A DNA stretch of 64,000 bases from NCBI GenBank assembly GCA_033032175.1, contig CM065322.1:17546001-17610000 (forward strand), given 5' to 3'. Made by a program: the position numbers and the translations under genes. The notes under the pieces were generated by a model, which worked only from the letters and a program-made list of their open reading frames with translations, made no database searches and was not told the DNA's origin. This DNA is from Saturnia japonica (lineage: Eukaryota > Arthropoda > Insecta > Lepidoptera > Saturniidae). The stretch's first letter is position 1. Each line of letters begins with the position of its first letter. This document shows positions 1-12,650 of the stretch, one piece after another.

Positions 1-144
1 TCACCAGTAACATAAGCCTTCAGTGTAAAAATTTCAAAGGAATCGGTCAATCTGTTTTTGAGTTAAATCCGATCATACACACAGACAGACAAAAAAAAAT
101 TGTAGTATATTCATCCTTTATAATAGACATTTATAGGGAGATTT

Positions 145-573
145 AAAAAAAAAAAGTGCGTGCGTAAAAAATACACAGGTCAGAAGTGAAACTTCATTGG
201 CAAACTAATTTTTAAATCTTGTTTATATTTATACTAATCTAAAGCTTTAGATTTCCGAGACTTAGAGGGAGGGAAAAAGGAAGATATGTTAGGAATTTAA
301 TGAATTTAATTTTCATTAATATATTAAGTATATTAAATTGTTAAATAACGAGTGGCAAATTCAAATTTGTAAATATTAAAACTTCCTAACCTTCAAACGA
401 AGTAACATAAAAAATTGTATATTAACAAAAAGATAACAAATATATTACTTACTCTGAACAACTGTTTAGTATAGGACGATTTACAAATTTATCACAAGTT
501 GTTTATGTTTATTGCATTCTTAAAAATTTTACCCTCATGCGCGCAAAGAAGTTTCACTTCAAAAAATTACATA
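145..573. mobile_element. MITE-like element, copy 1 (GTGCGT / AAGTGAAACTT family)
   Basis: The left end has AAAAAGTGCGTGCG followed by AGAAGTGAAACTTC. The right end has GAAGTTTCACTTC followed by AAAAAA, the inverted complement. The interior is AT-rich without a coding frame. Related copies lie at 2362-3015 and 18621-18826. Confidence 0.5.
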
Positions 574-1434
574 TTCAGACAGAAGTATAGATTTCCTTAC
601 ATTAGACCTTATTAACGTTATACATTTTCAGTAGGCAGCAATACGTAGATATGAAACTACGCCTAAATTATTTAATTAGGGTCAGACATAATTTACAATT
701 TATCCAGAAACATACCATAACATGTATAATTTTTGCCACCATCGTATGTGCTTGCAATACTTTGGAGTAAACCAGGATAATGGAATTCGAGAAAAATATT
801 CGTAATTTTATAATAGTTGGAAATACAATTTAGTATCGTATCTTTCCATATCGAGTGACATCACTAACGAGCCCTGGCCTCCCCTCCACCTTTGATGGCG
901 GCCGAAACTAGAATTGTCTGAAACGGAACCGGAACTAACTTATTTCTTTGTCCGCCATAAAACCTTCGAAACTTGCCTACAAATTTCATGGGGGTGTGAT
1001 TGCTGTAAGAAAGTCAAGGTTAACTGATAAGGCGTGCGATCGTAAAAATGTTTTAAATACAAAGCCGAACGTGGAACTTACATTCAAAGGGAAAATAAAA
1101 CTTGCTATGTGTCGCTATAAACGAATAGCAAGAATCATATTATAATTTTATTGTTTGTCTGTGTGTTTGTACTGAGGTCATACGCTTATGTTTAGATAAC
1201 TCATAATAATGATTTTCAGATTCATTTCAACAATTAATAACAAACGTTTTTTGTTGCAGAAAGACAAAACAACCTGGTTTTTCAGGCGGAAGTAGCAAAG
1301 AAAATTTGCTTAAAGTAATTACGATAGATTCTTGCAAAGTAACGCCTACATCAATCAAATATGATTAGACAACTAGCATTTAAATATTAGAAATAAAGTA
1401 AGTTTTGTAAGTTCCAAATACAACAGCAACCAGC

Positions 1435-1545
1435 GAGAGATCTAAATCCATCGGCGGTCACCGCTGTTACACCAGCCCGCAAGCCTCTCGGCGCCTCTAT
1501 ATGTATATCATAAACTAGTTAATCACGAAACGCAACAAACAAAAA
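1435..1545. repeat. Dispersed repeat pair, copy 1
   Basis: The segment GGTCACCGCTGTTACACC, CCGCAAGCCTCTC, AATCACGAAACGCAACAAAC resembles 40612-40697 in order and spacing. The family is unknown; the match is by eye. Confidence 0.35.
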
Positions 1546-2361
1546 TATTTTTATTTTAATAAATCAATTATTATGTATATTTATCTAGTTCATAGATTAG
1601 CTTCTTATTGAATTACTTAAAACGTTTTAGTTGATGTATACACTTAGAATAAAATGTGATAAGGTCGTCGCATCCCGTCGAGAACACGCGACGCGACACA
1701 GCGGCCAATCTCCCGAGCTGATAAATTCCCTCGTCACGCGACTCCACTGCTTACTCTCAGCGAAACACAGACTAAACATGCCGCAGAACAGACATGTTAA
1801 TTAATCCAACCAGTTAACTGTTACTATTGGGTACATAGAGACACTATTTTATTTGTATCATGGTTTTTATATTTAGTGTGTAAACTGTAAATAAAGTCAG
1901 TGTCATAAAAACTATTATTCATCACTATTCCACGTACTATATATATATACAACGCACGTCAAGGACAATATATTGTATTATTATTTTCATCAGTGTGTAA
2001 TGTAGTTTTTATATATCCTCCACTTTTTGTTAATTTGTTACTCTCGTATAAAATATATGATTTAATTTATTTAGTCTCCCCGTGCTAGGTAACTGGAGAT
2101 AAAACCACCACACAAAAGGTCTAACTCATCAAGTGTTATACTTAAATAATAATAAAAACACTTGAAGCAACTTCATGTAACCTAGTTTTCAATTTTACAA
2201 ATTACACGATAATAATATTACATTATGATACGCAATACGCCGTTTTAAACATTAACCTGATGAGTAAGTTTAAATTGTCGTGAGAGTTAATCAAGTTGAA
2301 AGTTTAATCAAACCTTTGATCAAGAAGCTCTAGTACGAGTTCTAAAGAAAATCCGCCATTA

Positions 2362-3015
2362 TAAAAAAAAACCTGTGCGTCTTGAGACGCACGCACTCGA
2401 CAGAAGTGATAACTTATACTAATCTAAATTAAACTATTTAATATTGAGATTGCTTAACTTGAGAAAAGCTTAGGTTATTACTTAAACTTTATGTATATTA
2501 ATATGATAAGGTGAGGAAAGGTTATTTATTAATAAAATCTTTTATTTATTATAAAACTAGCTGGTATCCGCGACTTCATCTGCGTATTATTGGATATACA
2601 CAAACTGATCTCGGAACACGACAAACCAAAAAAATGCCGTTTTTGTGTGATTGAGTAACAAATAAGACAAATATAGAATCTTTCCATTTATTATATTTCT
2701 AGGATAACACTGGTTAAACGATTACTTTTGTCGGGATAAAAAGTACCCTATATGTTATTCCAAGTCATAGAACTATGTGTGTGCCATATTTCATTGAGAT
2801 CTGTTCAGCCGTTTTAACGTGATTGAGTAACAAACATCCAAACATACACACTTTCACATTTATTATATTAGCAGGATATATTGTATCCTTAGTTACAATT
2901 CTTGAATATGTACATTAGAAAACTGAGCATAGAAAGGAAGCCAGAAAGAGTGACGCCGTAACGCGTTACGTTACGAAGCGGTTTACCCTCCCATAAAAAG
3001 TTATCACTTTAAAAA
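2362..3015. mobile_element. MITE-like element, copy 2, interrupted by a Helitron
   Basis: The left end is AAAAAAACCTGTGCGTC...AGAAGTGATAACTT; the right end is AAGTTATCACTT, its inverted complement. The 320-bp Helitron at 2557-2876 sits inside, so the original element was about 330 bp. The right half shares AACGCGTTACG and GGTTTAC with copy 3. Confidence 0.55.
2557..2876 (-). mobile_element. Helitron-like element, reverse orientation, nested in a MITE
   Basis: Read on the minus strand it starts TCCTGCTAATATAATAAATGTG and ends with GAAGTCGCGGATACCAGCTAG followed by T. It interrupts the MITE-like element at 2362-3015, so it inserted later. Confidence 0.65.
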
Positions 3016-5862
3016 CTATGAAAAAAGTTGGACAGTTTAGGAATATTCCTGCTTAAATGGAAACCGATTTCACATACACTTAAATCAGTGCGATTCGGTT
3101 TGCCTACAATAATGAAGGTAACTAATAATCCAAAACTTGTCTCGGACGTGGTCAGTAAAGGGACGTAAGAAATGGTTTTCAGTAAAGACTGAAACGATAA
3201 GTCCAGTCTATACGTATTGTCATGTCTATGGGATCCAGTCGAGGGTAATCCCAGTTGAGGCTTCCAATTAACTTAACTCAGCCAATCCTGATAATCAGTA
3301 TTGCTTCTAAATAGTGAAGACATTGCACCATCTCGCTGTGTGATATAGTGACAGGCAGAAACGTTTCAAATAAATTTCTGATTGAAATACATTTACGCGG
3401 CAGAATGACACAAGAAAATGATTAAACGCTCACAACTCCGAAGCATTTTCTACAGATAGAAGAGTTGTTCAAAATTCTCTGTTGCTGTTTGTAAATAGCG
3501 AAGACCAGCGGAGTATCGAAACAATGTCGGCAAATTTGGGACTCAGCATGTAACAACATTTTTTTTGGAATTCGGAAAGCATCGCGAGGAAACCTGGTCC
3601 CTTGAAAAATGTCACCGTAGTACCATTATATGTGTGTAAACTATAGAATTATAGATTTCTCGGCGTTTGGAATTGCCAGTACACTGCGTGCTCTGATAAG
3701 TGAGGCCGCGTTTTCCTCAGGCATTACCCGACAACAATCTAACTTTTGCAGAATGGTATTAATTCACAATCTCTTATTATATTCACACGCAAATGCGTTA
3801 AATTTTTTAAATTATTGAATCACGTTTCCAATTCTAAATCTAACCATCCATTTCTTAATTTCAGGTAAACTATAAAGAACTTTGGAACATTTAGTTCTTG
3901 AATGTGGTTCCAATCGCGACACACACGAACTTCTATTAAATAAATCGTAAATGTTCTGATATCTGTACCTACCGGTACCAAATATGTGGCGAAATACGAT
4001 ATTTTATTACCCGGAATCAACTTTTACTTTTCTAAATCGTTTTCATCTAAGCCTCATTTTCATCTGTCTGGATATTATACATACATACTGAAATGGTGCG
4101 TCGCGAGGGGCGCGAGGGGTGCGGTGCCGTGATTAGATTTCCCCAACTGCCTATCTTTCTATTCGATTATTATGTATCACATAAGAGATATTGTTTCTAT
4201 AATATACATATTTTTATTGACATTGGTCAAATGAAGGTTTAAAATAACTTATAGAATTGCAGCTCAACAGAAAATATAGTTAAAAACAAAAAAAGCTTGT
4301 AGGCAAATAAACTTCTTTTAGGTAAATTGAAGAATACATTGGTTGTAATTAATTATAGTATTTTTTTGTTTATTACTCCTTTAATACGACCTAGAACTAA
4401 TTAATTATACAATATTTATGTAGTACATAGGCATGACGTAATATGTCATCGCAAACTATATGTTAAACAAATATAATATATAACACTATTACAATAATAA
4501 TATAGCCTTTCAAATTATTTAAAATAAATTCATTAGCATTTGGTTACTTGCTATAATAATGACATTTAAAGTCAATTATAGTAAACAAGACCGTGTTACC
4601 CGCGCCGATATCAACATGTAATTGGATTCAGCTCTAACAAAACACTGAATAATTAGCAAAGCGTCATCGCTTAGCACGGAATGCGTTTGATTTATCTATT
4701 CTGAACAGTGCCGAGTTAGGGGTGCGCTGGGGGCGCGCTGGGGGCGCGCTGGGGGCGAAGTATACGCTTTCACACGCAATAAACTACCACATATTTAACC
4801 ATTTGAAATATAGGTCTTGTTTCGCATATTTTCACAATTAATCATGATGTACTCAACTGTTTATTTATACGTCACTTTCGAGTTGAATGACATAATTACA
4901 TGAATTTTTTCAAGTCATCATTAAAACATCAAAGTGTGATAGAAACAATGAAGGCTCAATAGAAAATTTGTACGATAATAGGCTTGAGTTTTCAGCGGCA
5001 GGAAAAACATTCAGGCACTCTCGCGGTATTATACAACAGCATCCCTTAGCGCTCGCCTGCAACATTGCGTTAGTCACATAGTATTGGGACATACTCTAGC
5101 AGATACCAAAAATTAAATTCTCGCAATGCACTCGCTCACAAGATAACTTCATTTTCAAACTATTATAGTATGATTTATGCATTACTATCTCTTAAATCAA
5201 TCTTAACCTTATTCTTCATATAACAAGTGAATAATTGCCTTAAATAATATAATAAGTCTCATACTTCAATCGTGAAAGGTTCCAATGTGATTATGTTTTA
5301 TCAACGAGGACTCACTGGCTACCGCTAAGTGTTCATTCGACGAATTCCGGACTTTATCTTTCTTAAAATAAAGTTGCGAATTATTTGTAACGGGTCACCG
5401 AGGGATTCAGAGCGAACTTTTGTTCTCCAAGGGAGAATAATATAATAAATAATATATGTACATATGTCATCGAGGGAAAGTGTTTGAAGCGTGTATTTCA
5501 TATAAATCCTTTGTTTGCACGGGTATTGGGTATGTTTGGGTTCGCTGATTTGGTATGTGTGCATCTACTATAAACGACGGTACCTATTTCAGCGTAGATG
5601 TAAAATAAACAAGCGCATCTACTTTAAGTTATGTATTTCAAAATATAACTCATGAGATAGATTTGTACCGTCGTCAATCGGCTTTCGCGGTTATGGTTTG
5701 TGATCACCGACAAAATGACTCGTATCCAATTTGATATTTTTCAAATCCTGTGCCATAAATTAATATATTACGTGTAAAATAAATTGTTTATAATGAAATA
5801 AAGGTATCACAATTATATTAAAAAAAAAAAAAACATTAAACAGTTAACTATCAATGAAATCG
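3016..5862. other. Intron, nothing identified besides one G-rich repeat
   Basis: AT-rich sequence with no convincing exon. Short frames here have no family resemblance and lack splice-site support. Confidence 0.6.
4717..4756 (+). repeat. 11-bp G-rich tandem repeat (GCGCTGGGGGC x3)
   Basis: Three exact units at 4724, 4735 and 4746, preceded by TAGGGG. Four G-runs of at least four bases in about 40 bp could form a G-quadruplex on the plus strand. Confidence 0.85.
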
Positions 5863-6050
5863 GCCCTTTAATTACGTTTTCGCAAGGGCAAAGCGATACC
5901 AGAAATGCTATATCGGCTTCAAAATAACAATTTCATATTATATACCATCCTTAACTAACTTGCCAAACATAATCTGAATTTGCCATTTTGAAGCCAATAT
6001 TCAGCCATTTTAGTTGTCGCTTAGCCCTTGCGAAATACGTATTAATGGGC
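5863..6050. mobile_element. Foldback MITE, 188 bp, arms of about 80-90 bp
   Basis: The first half (from GCCCTTTAATTACG, through TTTTCGCAAGGGC to GGCTTCAAAAT) is inverted in the second half (ATTTTGAAGCC, GCCCTTGCGAAA, ending ATTAATGGGC). Nearly the whole element is two arms around a short centre, so an RNA copy would fold into one long hairpin. No clear target duplication was found and the superfamily is not assigned. Confidence 0.7.
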
Positions 6051-7601
6051 AAATTATAATAAAATAAAATAAACAGTAGCCGTTACAACATACAGGTAAA
6101 CATAATTTTAATATAGTTTACCAAAAAACACGAGGGATAGAAACGCCGCAACACAACGAAACAGACAAATACTTCGGCGTTTGAAGATTATAAAAATAAT
6201 TATAAAGTATAGCATACAGGACGTGTATCCAGTGACATTTAAAAAAACTGGAACATTATTGAACGCATTTGTTTGATTTCAAATATTCATATTCATTTTA
6301 AACTTTAGGTATCAGGAGCTTTACGATTTCTTCATAAAATGTGTTAATTTTTTTATAAACAATCCTACACTGTTTTCAAGAGAAAAACCGTTCGCTTAAT
6401 AGTGCTATATAAAAACAATAGCCAACTAGCAGTAGCATAAACAACTTCACTGGAACGTTTTTTCTTTGTAAATTAAGGAATTAATTCCCGGCGAGTCCCA
6501 CAGCCCCGGCAGTTGTCTTGACTGTCTCTACCCGGAGTTAATTTAATTCTATACTTCAAAGATAGTGAATCGTGGATCTTTGGATCAGGTTTTTCTTTAT
6601 TTATATATGGATATAGTAAAAAAAGTTACATCTAATCTTACTTATTTGGTGAGCTGAGCAGACCTGAGTGAATCTCATCTTACCTGTAAACAAATATAAT
6701 ACAATAATTTAAAATATTCATAATATAACAATAAAACCAGCCTGCTAGCTTCTCATTGCTGGGCAAAGGCCTCTTTCCAAGGAAAGCAATGGATAAATCA
6801 CTACGCCAGCACAAAACGTATTTGCAGTTTCAAACGCTGAGAAATCCACAATTATATTTTTCCCCTCTTACAGTGGTTCTAGAACATTTTTAAAGGTTAC
6901 GAGTGGGTTACCAGTCAAATTAGTACATTGAAGGGAATTCAGAGAAATGCGTTACTACGTGGCGGACCTCAAACCTACAGACATTAAATTGATATTGCAT
7001 TGATTTAAACTACTTGTACACTGGGGCAGAAAGAGGGAACACAGGTAGCCCCCGGGACTTGCGACCCAGGTGTAGGTTTAAGGGGCCCCCTTATGATGCA
7101 TATCAGCGTTCACCTTGACTGCCCGCGATACCCTCCCTGCCAAGCCAGATTTGATAAGAGCCTGTTAATGCTGCTTTAAATACCCGTTCTAAAACAATTT
7201 ACTGCAGTTCTCGACAGGCCGAGGTCTTTTAGCAAGTTATGGAGAGATTTCGCTGGAATAACTCTCGCTCTCACTTCCACAAATTTCACTACAGATTATA
7301 TAAATATATCAAGAACACCGGTTTACGAATAACTTAAGAAAAGTTTCAAAGTAATTCTTACACACCGGCTGATGATGAAATACAACTTAACGATCATGCT
7401 TATGAAGCTGCACTCTACACAGACACTAATGCCTTTTGATATTTTAAATTATAGTTTATTATAATGTACCACTTGCAGTTAAGGGTGGAGCGTACGTTAG
7501 AGGTATTCATCTATATCCTATCATATTTATCACTACCTCAATATTAACATTCGATCCATCGTTTAAAAGCTCAAAAATTGTTGTATTTTGCGCAGGCGCC
7601 G
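6051..7601. other. Intron with unassigned repeat-like patches
   Basis: Around 6740-6800 (CTGCTAGCTTCTCATTGCTG, GGCAAAGGCCTCTTTCC) the sequence reads like a common lepidopteran repeat fragment. Around 7020-7110 there is a GC-rich patch with runs of C. No gene is seen. Confidence 0.45.
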
Positions 7602-8902
7602 ACGCCGACGCCATGCCACTACCCGGTTCAGTCGCGACGCAAACGAATACGAACTAGGTCGGGGCGCCGACGTCATGCCACTACCCGGTTCAGTCGCGAC
7701 GCAAACGAATAGGAACTAGGTCGGGGCGCCGACGTCATGCCACTACCCGGTTCAGTCGCGACGCAAACGAATAGGAACTAGGTCGGGGCGCCGACGTCAT
7801 GCCACTACCCGGTTCAGTCGCGACGCAAACGAATAGGAACTAGGTCGGGGCGTCGACGTCATGCCACTACCCGGTTCAGTCGCGACGCAAACGAATAGGA
7901 ACTAGGTCGGGGCGCCGACGTCATGCCACTACCCGGTTCAGACGCGACGCAAACGAATAGGAACTAGGTCGGGGCGCCGACGTCATGCCACTACCCGGTT
8001 CAGTCGCGACGCAAACGAATAGGAACTAGGTCGGGGCGTTGACGTCATGCCACTACCCGGTTCAGTCGCGACGCAAACGAATAGGAACTAGGTCGGGGCG
8101 CCGACGTCATGCCACTACCCGGTTCAGTCGCGACGCAAACGAATACGAACTAGGTCGGGGCGTCGACGTCATGCCACTACCCGGTTCAGTCGCGACGCAA
8201 ACGAATAGGAACTAGGTCGGGGCGCCGACGTCATGCCACTACCCGGTTCAGACGCGACGCAAACGAATAGGAACTAGGTCGGGGCGCCGACGTCATGCCA
8301 CTACCCGGTTCAGTCGCGACGCAAACGAATAGGAACTAGGTCGGGGCGTTGACGTCATGCCACTACCCGGTTCAGTCGCGACGCAAACGAATAGGAACTA
8401 GGTCGGGGCGCCGACGTCATGCCACTACCCGGTTCAGTCGCGACGCAAACGAATACGAACTAGGTCGGGGCGCCGACGTCATGCCACTACCCGGTTCAGT
8501 CGCGACGCAAACGAATACGAACTAGGTCGGGGCGCCGACGTCATGCCACTACCCGGTTCAGTCGCGACGCAAACGAATAGGAACTAGGTCGGGGCGCCGA
8601 CGTCATGCCACTGCCCGGTTCAGTCGCGACGCAAACGAATAGGAACTAGGTCGGGGCGCCGACGTCATGCCACTACCCGGTTCAGACGCGACGCAAACGA
8701 ATAGGAACTAGGTCGGGGCGCCGACGTCATGCCACTACCCGGTTCAGTCGCGACGCAAACGAATAGGAACTAGGTCGGGGCGCCGACGTCATGCCACTAC
8801 CCGGTTCAGTCGCGACGCAAACGAATAGGAACTAGGTCGGGGCGCCGACGTCATGCCACTACCCGGTTCAGTCGCGACGCAAACGAATAGGAACTAGGTC
8901 GG
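7602..8902. repeat. 62-bp minisatellite, 21 copies, CpG-rich, with five-unit higher-order block
   Basis: The unit contains GACGTCATGCCACTACCCGG, CAGTCGCGACGCAAACG and AACTAGGTCGGGG. The period is exactly 62 bp (for example CATGCC at 7612 and 7674) and about 21 units fill the block with very few differences. Variants are CCG, TCG or TTG before ACGTC, T or A in CAGTCGCG, and ATAGG or ATACG. The order of variants in units 5-9 repeats exactly in units 10-14, a 310-bp shift (TCGACGTC at 7853 and 8163). Each unit has a GACGTCA core, and two units have full TGACGTCA (CRE/ATF-type). 62 is not a multiple of three, so the array is not coding. Confidence 0.95.
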
Positions 8903-9824
8903 CCGCGTTCATTGACAACAAACAGCTTCATTACGATTTTTCTCGGAAATCATGTTTTCAATCTCCACAATATTTATAGAAACGAGATGCTTGTATAAAT
9001 TGGTACCACTACTGTAAAACCGTTAGTGTTAAGAAAAAATCTTAATAAGAAGTAGTAACCAACGTGAAAAACATTTGATTTGATTTAATGTAAATTAGTA
9101 AGTTATACGTGCTTACTATTCGATCCAAAGCTTAGAACATAGATAATGATTATATTTATATTGGGAGATATATTTTCACTTAACAAATGAGACAGCTAAG
9201 GAATTGAATTTATAACTATAGAGATATGTCACTATAAAAGTAAAGGTTACAAATCAACATAATTATTTACTACGCGCTATTATATACGGCTCAGCGCTTG
9301 GTGGAAAAAGGGGGAATGGTGAAATGATTTTAAGCGTTACACGTAAAAAATGTTTTTTTAATGCTGTGATAAATTATAACATCGAGAAATGCAGGCTTGG
9401 TTATTCTAAATATCAAATTATCATGACACTTTCAACTTCGAAAATGTAACATCCTCATGGCATCATTTTCTCGCCTATGCAAAGATATTATAAACATGCC
9501 TGCCGCTGCCTACATACAAACATACATAATTACATTCTGTAATATTACTAGAGCGCATGTTTATTTCTGTTTCCAGTTGGTAATGTTTATACAGTGGAAT
9601 TGTGTTTATTTCCACTAGAACTCACAACATCAACATGTTTCGCGTGATGATACAAAACTCGTGTACTTTGTACTATTTCCTTTTCCTTTGACCACAAGCT
9701 AGGAAATAAATCTAAAAGTGAGGTCATATCAACCGATGAACACGATTATTCAGTTCACATGTCACGTATCAATTATTTAAAAAAATTGAGTGTGAGTTCA
9801 CACGCACTAGAAGATAAAACGTCT

Positions 9825-9846
9825 CTCTCTCTCTCTCCCTCTCTTT
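9825..9846 (+). repeat. CT microsatellite
   Basis: An uninterrupted CT run followed by CCCTCTCTTT. Similar tracts occur near 38342 and 42910 inside Helitron-like elements. Confidence 0.9.
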
Positions 9847-12221
9847 GTATATATTTTGAATACATTAAGAATAGACGAAGGATAGGGAAAGTATAAAGAA
9901 AAGTTATCTATCTCATTCTCTCACAGCCTCAAACCTATATACATCTATATATGGTATGCTACCTCTCTTTCGTTACACATTTTCGTGAAATGTGAACTGA
10001 CCTTATTTAATGATATTAAAAAAGCAAAAATAATTTATCACAATAGCGGAATCAAACACTCGATAAAACTTTGTAATTTGAAATTAGTCTTTTATTTGAT
10101 CACATTAAAAACTTTTCGAATATTTCCTTTTCGTTTTCATAATGGCACCATTTACATTTAGGTAATTACTTTGTTAAAGTTCAAGAAAAACTCTTAAGTT
10201 GATCACTTGACAGTTAAAATATCGAAAAAAATCCCATTATTTGGTCTCGGTAGACCGTATATATTTTCTTCTTCAGTTATTTAGCGAACGAAATACGCGA
10301 ATCCTATTCTTGCTGCCAATGATAGCAATTTAAGTAGGTATCAGTTATCTATTCCACACACAGCAACAGACGTCAACTCAGGGCCTGTACCTAACGTGTC
10401 ATAATCATTCTCGGGGGATGGTTTCGTATATGGCGCATAGCTATCAATACCGAAAAGAATGCCGCGATTCTCTTTAATCCCGAACAACTACGAAAGACCC
10501 TTGAACCACTCCACTTTTTCACTACCACCATCAATACTAAATATCCCCAGATATTCACTATGTCACCCTCGACAATAGATGTAACTTCAATGCACATGTT
10601 CGTATAGTCAAGAACAGGGCCGCTTGCATCTCTTTATATGCTCGGCAAGTAAAATGTCCCTGATACATAAGCTAACATATAGCCATAAAAAAAAAAGATT
10701 CTCACGTTATATAGTCGATCTTTAGTTCGTTTAGAACGTAGACTTTTTTTTTTGCTAGTTAGTGTAAACCAAATACATATACGCATGTTTCTTCCCTCCT
10801 CTCAGAGACAAGAGATACGTATAGTTAGTTAGATAGTACTACAGATAGGTAATTAGTCAAATCGCGATGTTGCATATTTGGCAACAGCTCAAGACGAGGT
10901 TCGATCACTTTGGCACCCTTGAGCTTATTGCCACGCTTTCGCGGCTGCGCTCGCCCCCAAGCCCGATGAAGCTGCAAAAGCCGTCTGAGGCTTCAGGTCC
11001 CTTATGGTTAACAGTACAGTAAGACCAAAATATAAAAATTAAGTAAGTTCTTATAGTTCTCTTAATGATATAGATTACATGAACAAACTTCGGCAAGTTT
11101 GATTTAAAAAAATTGGTTGCCTGTAAAGTCGGTATACGGGCGAAAGTTTTACGTGACAACGACTTTATGTCTGTCTCTCCGCTCTTAGGCGGGTAACCAT
11201 GCCCTGAGTGGAAGGGACGCTGCCTCTCACTCGCTCTCATTGTGAGCGCATAACGTGAGCGGAGCGTAACGCAGTTTCTTGAAGTGTCACCCGGCAAACC
11301 AATTTATAAGACATTGTCACGTCAAAATTGAATGATTGAGTAAGTAATTCTATAACAATTCTGAGTTTACATTGAACACTTTTTATTTTAAGATTATACC
11401 AAAACTTTCGCTGATTGAACTAATTAAAAAATACGCCTCGTGAACGCTTATGAGTTAAATACGTCGCTTCAATCTGGATACGCACTGCACATGCTTGTAC
11501 TGACACCTCTATACACTACACGAATATCATTATATAAAATATTGTTAAATAAAACGTTAATTTAATAATAACTTAAGGTAAAGTTCAAATGACATATTCC
11601 TCATAATGATACTGTCTTCTTTAACGATTGACTTGAATGTAAATATTTATTTTTACCCGATCGAGATTTAAGACCGCCGCCGCGCCGCACCGATCAATAT
11701 TTATATTCGTATGGATTGATTTCTCATTGCCCAATCCTTATTTTATTTATTAGAGAAGAATCCCTGGAATCCGGATTTTCTTTTGTTTATTAAAGTCAAA
11801 GCTTTCGTTTTAATATTAATTATGAAAAACGTAAAATACAAGTTCCTGTAAGATAAACAGTACTTAAAAGCTATAAATAAATGTAATTTTATATTCGTTA
11901 TAAAGTCGTTTACAAGAAATTAATGACATCTTAACAAAATACTTTTTTTACTTAGCCTCCAACAAGATTCACCCGTATAATACAGTCAACCTAAAGAATA
12001 AAACAATTACTTTAAATTTACATGATTATGTTAAGTATATTATAATGTTTAATCAAAATTTTAAATGTCAAACATCGAGTTTAATTGAACAAGACAATTG
12101 TTAACAAAAAAGAAATACAACTTCAATGATTTTGAAGAGTTCCCTTGTGTATCTTCGAGTTTGAAGGTTCAATCCCAATGGGGCCGACCGCCTTTGGAGG
12201 TGATCTATCCAACGAAAAAAG

Positions 12222-12275
12222 AATCATCCAAATCGTTTCATAGACAAACAAGTTACGGCTGAGCGTCCATAAATA
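12222..12275. repeat. Dispersed repeat, inverted relative to 47684-47742
   Basis: ATCCAAATCGTTTCATAGAC followed by AAACAAGTTACGGCTGAGCG is the near complement of CGTTCAGCCACAACTTCTTT and GTCTATGAACCGATTTGGAT at 47690-47729. It is probably a shared fragment of an unidentified transposon. Confidence 0.4.
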
Positions 12276-12617
12276 AAACATCTGAATTGAAAACCTAACC
12301 GTCGTCTTGTTTTTGGAGAAAACTTATAATTTGATCGTATTAAAAGGAAACCACCCATCTAGGTGATCATACAATAGCTTCAGCGACTGCTAATACAAAG
12401 AATTCAATTACCAATTTATATTAAAATATACAAATAATAAAGCAATAAACAAATACGTTATATCAACTAGCACAAAGTTTATTTTCACGTACACAATAAG
12501 TCAAGTGAAAAGTCGAACTGACTGAGTACGACCGTAAATCTAATTCGGCCGGGTAATAAAACGAAAAACGCTGTAAAACTGTTATGTGCGCGGTTTATTA
12601 TTATACGCGCAGCTGTT

Positions 12618-12650
12618 CGCGACTGTACGTCTGTACGTCTGTACGTCTAT
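12618..12650 (+). repeat. 9-bp repeat (CTGTACGTx3)
   Basis: CTGTACGTCTGTACGTCTGT is part of a short array with an 8-bp period near 12620-12650 in AT-rich intron. Confidence 0.7.

Noticed and set aside
7602..8902. CRISPR-like array
   Set aside because: Units are contiguous 62-bp repeats with no unique spacers, in insect DNA with no cas genes; it is a minisatellite.
10905..11297. 130-codon minus-strand gene
   Set aside because: Crosses a GC-richer patch that resembles repeat DNA, has no family resemblance and no splice signals; composition changes abruptly midway.
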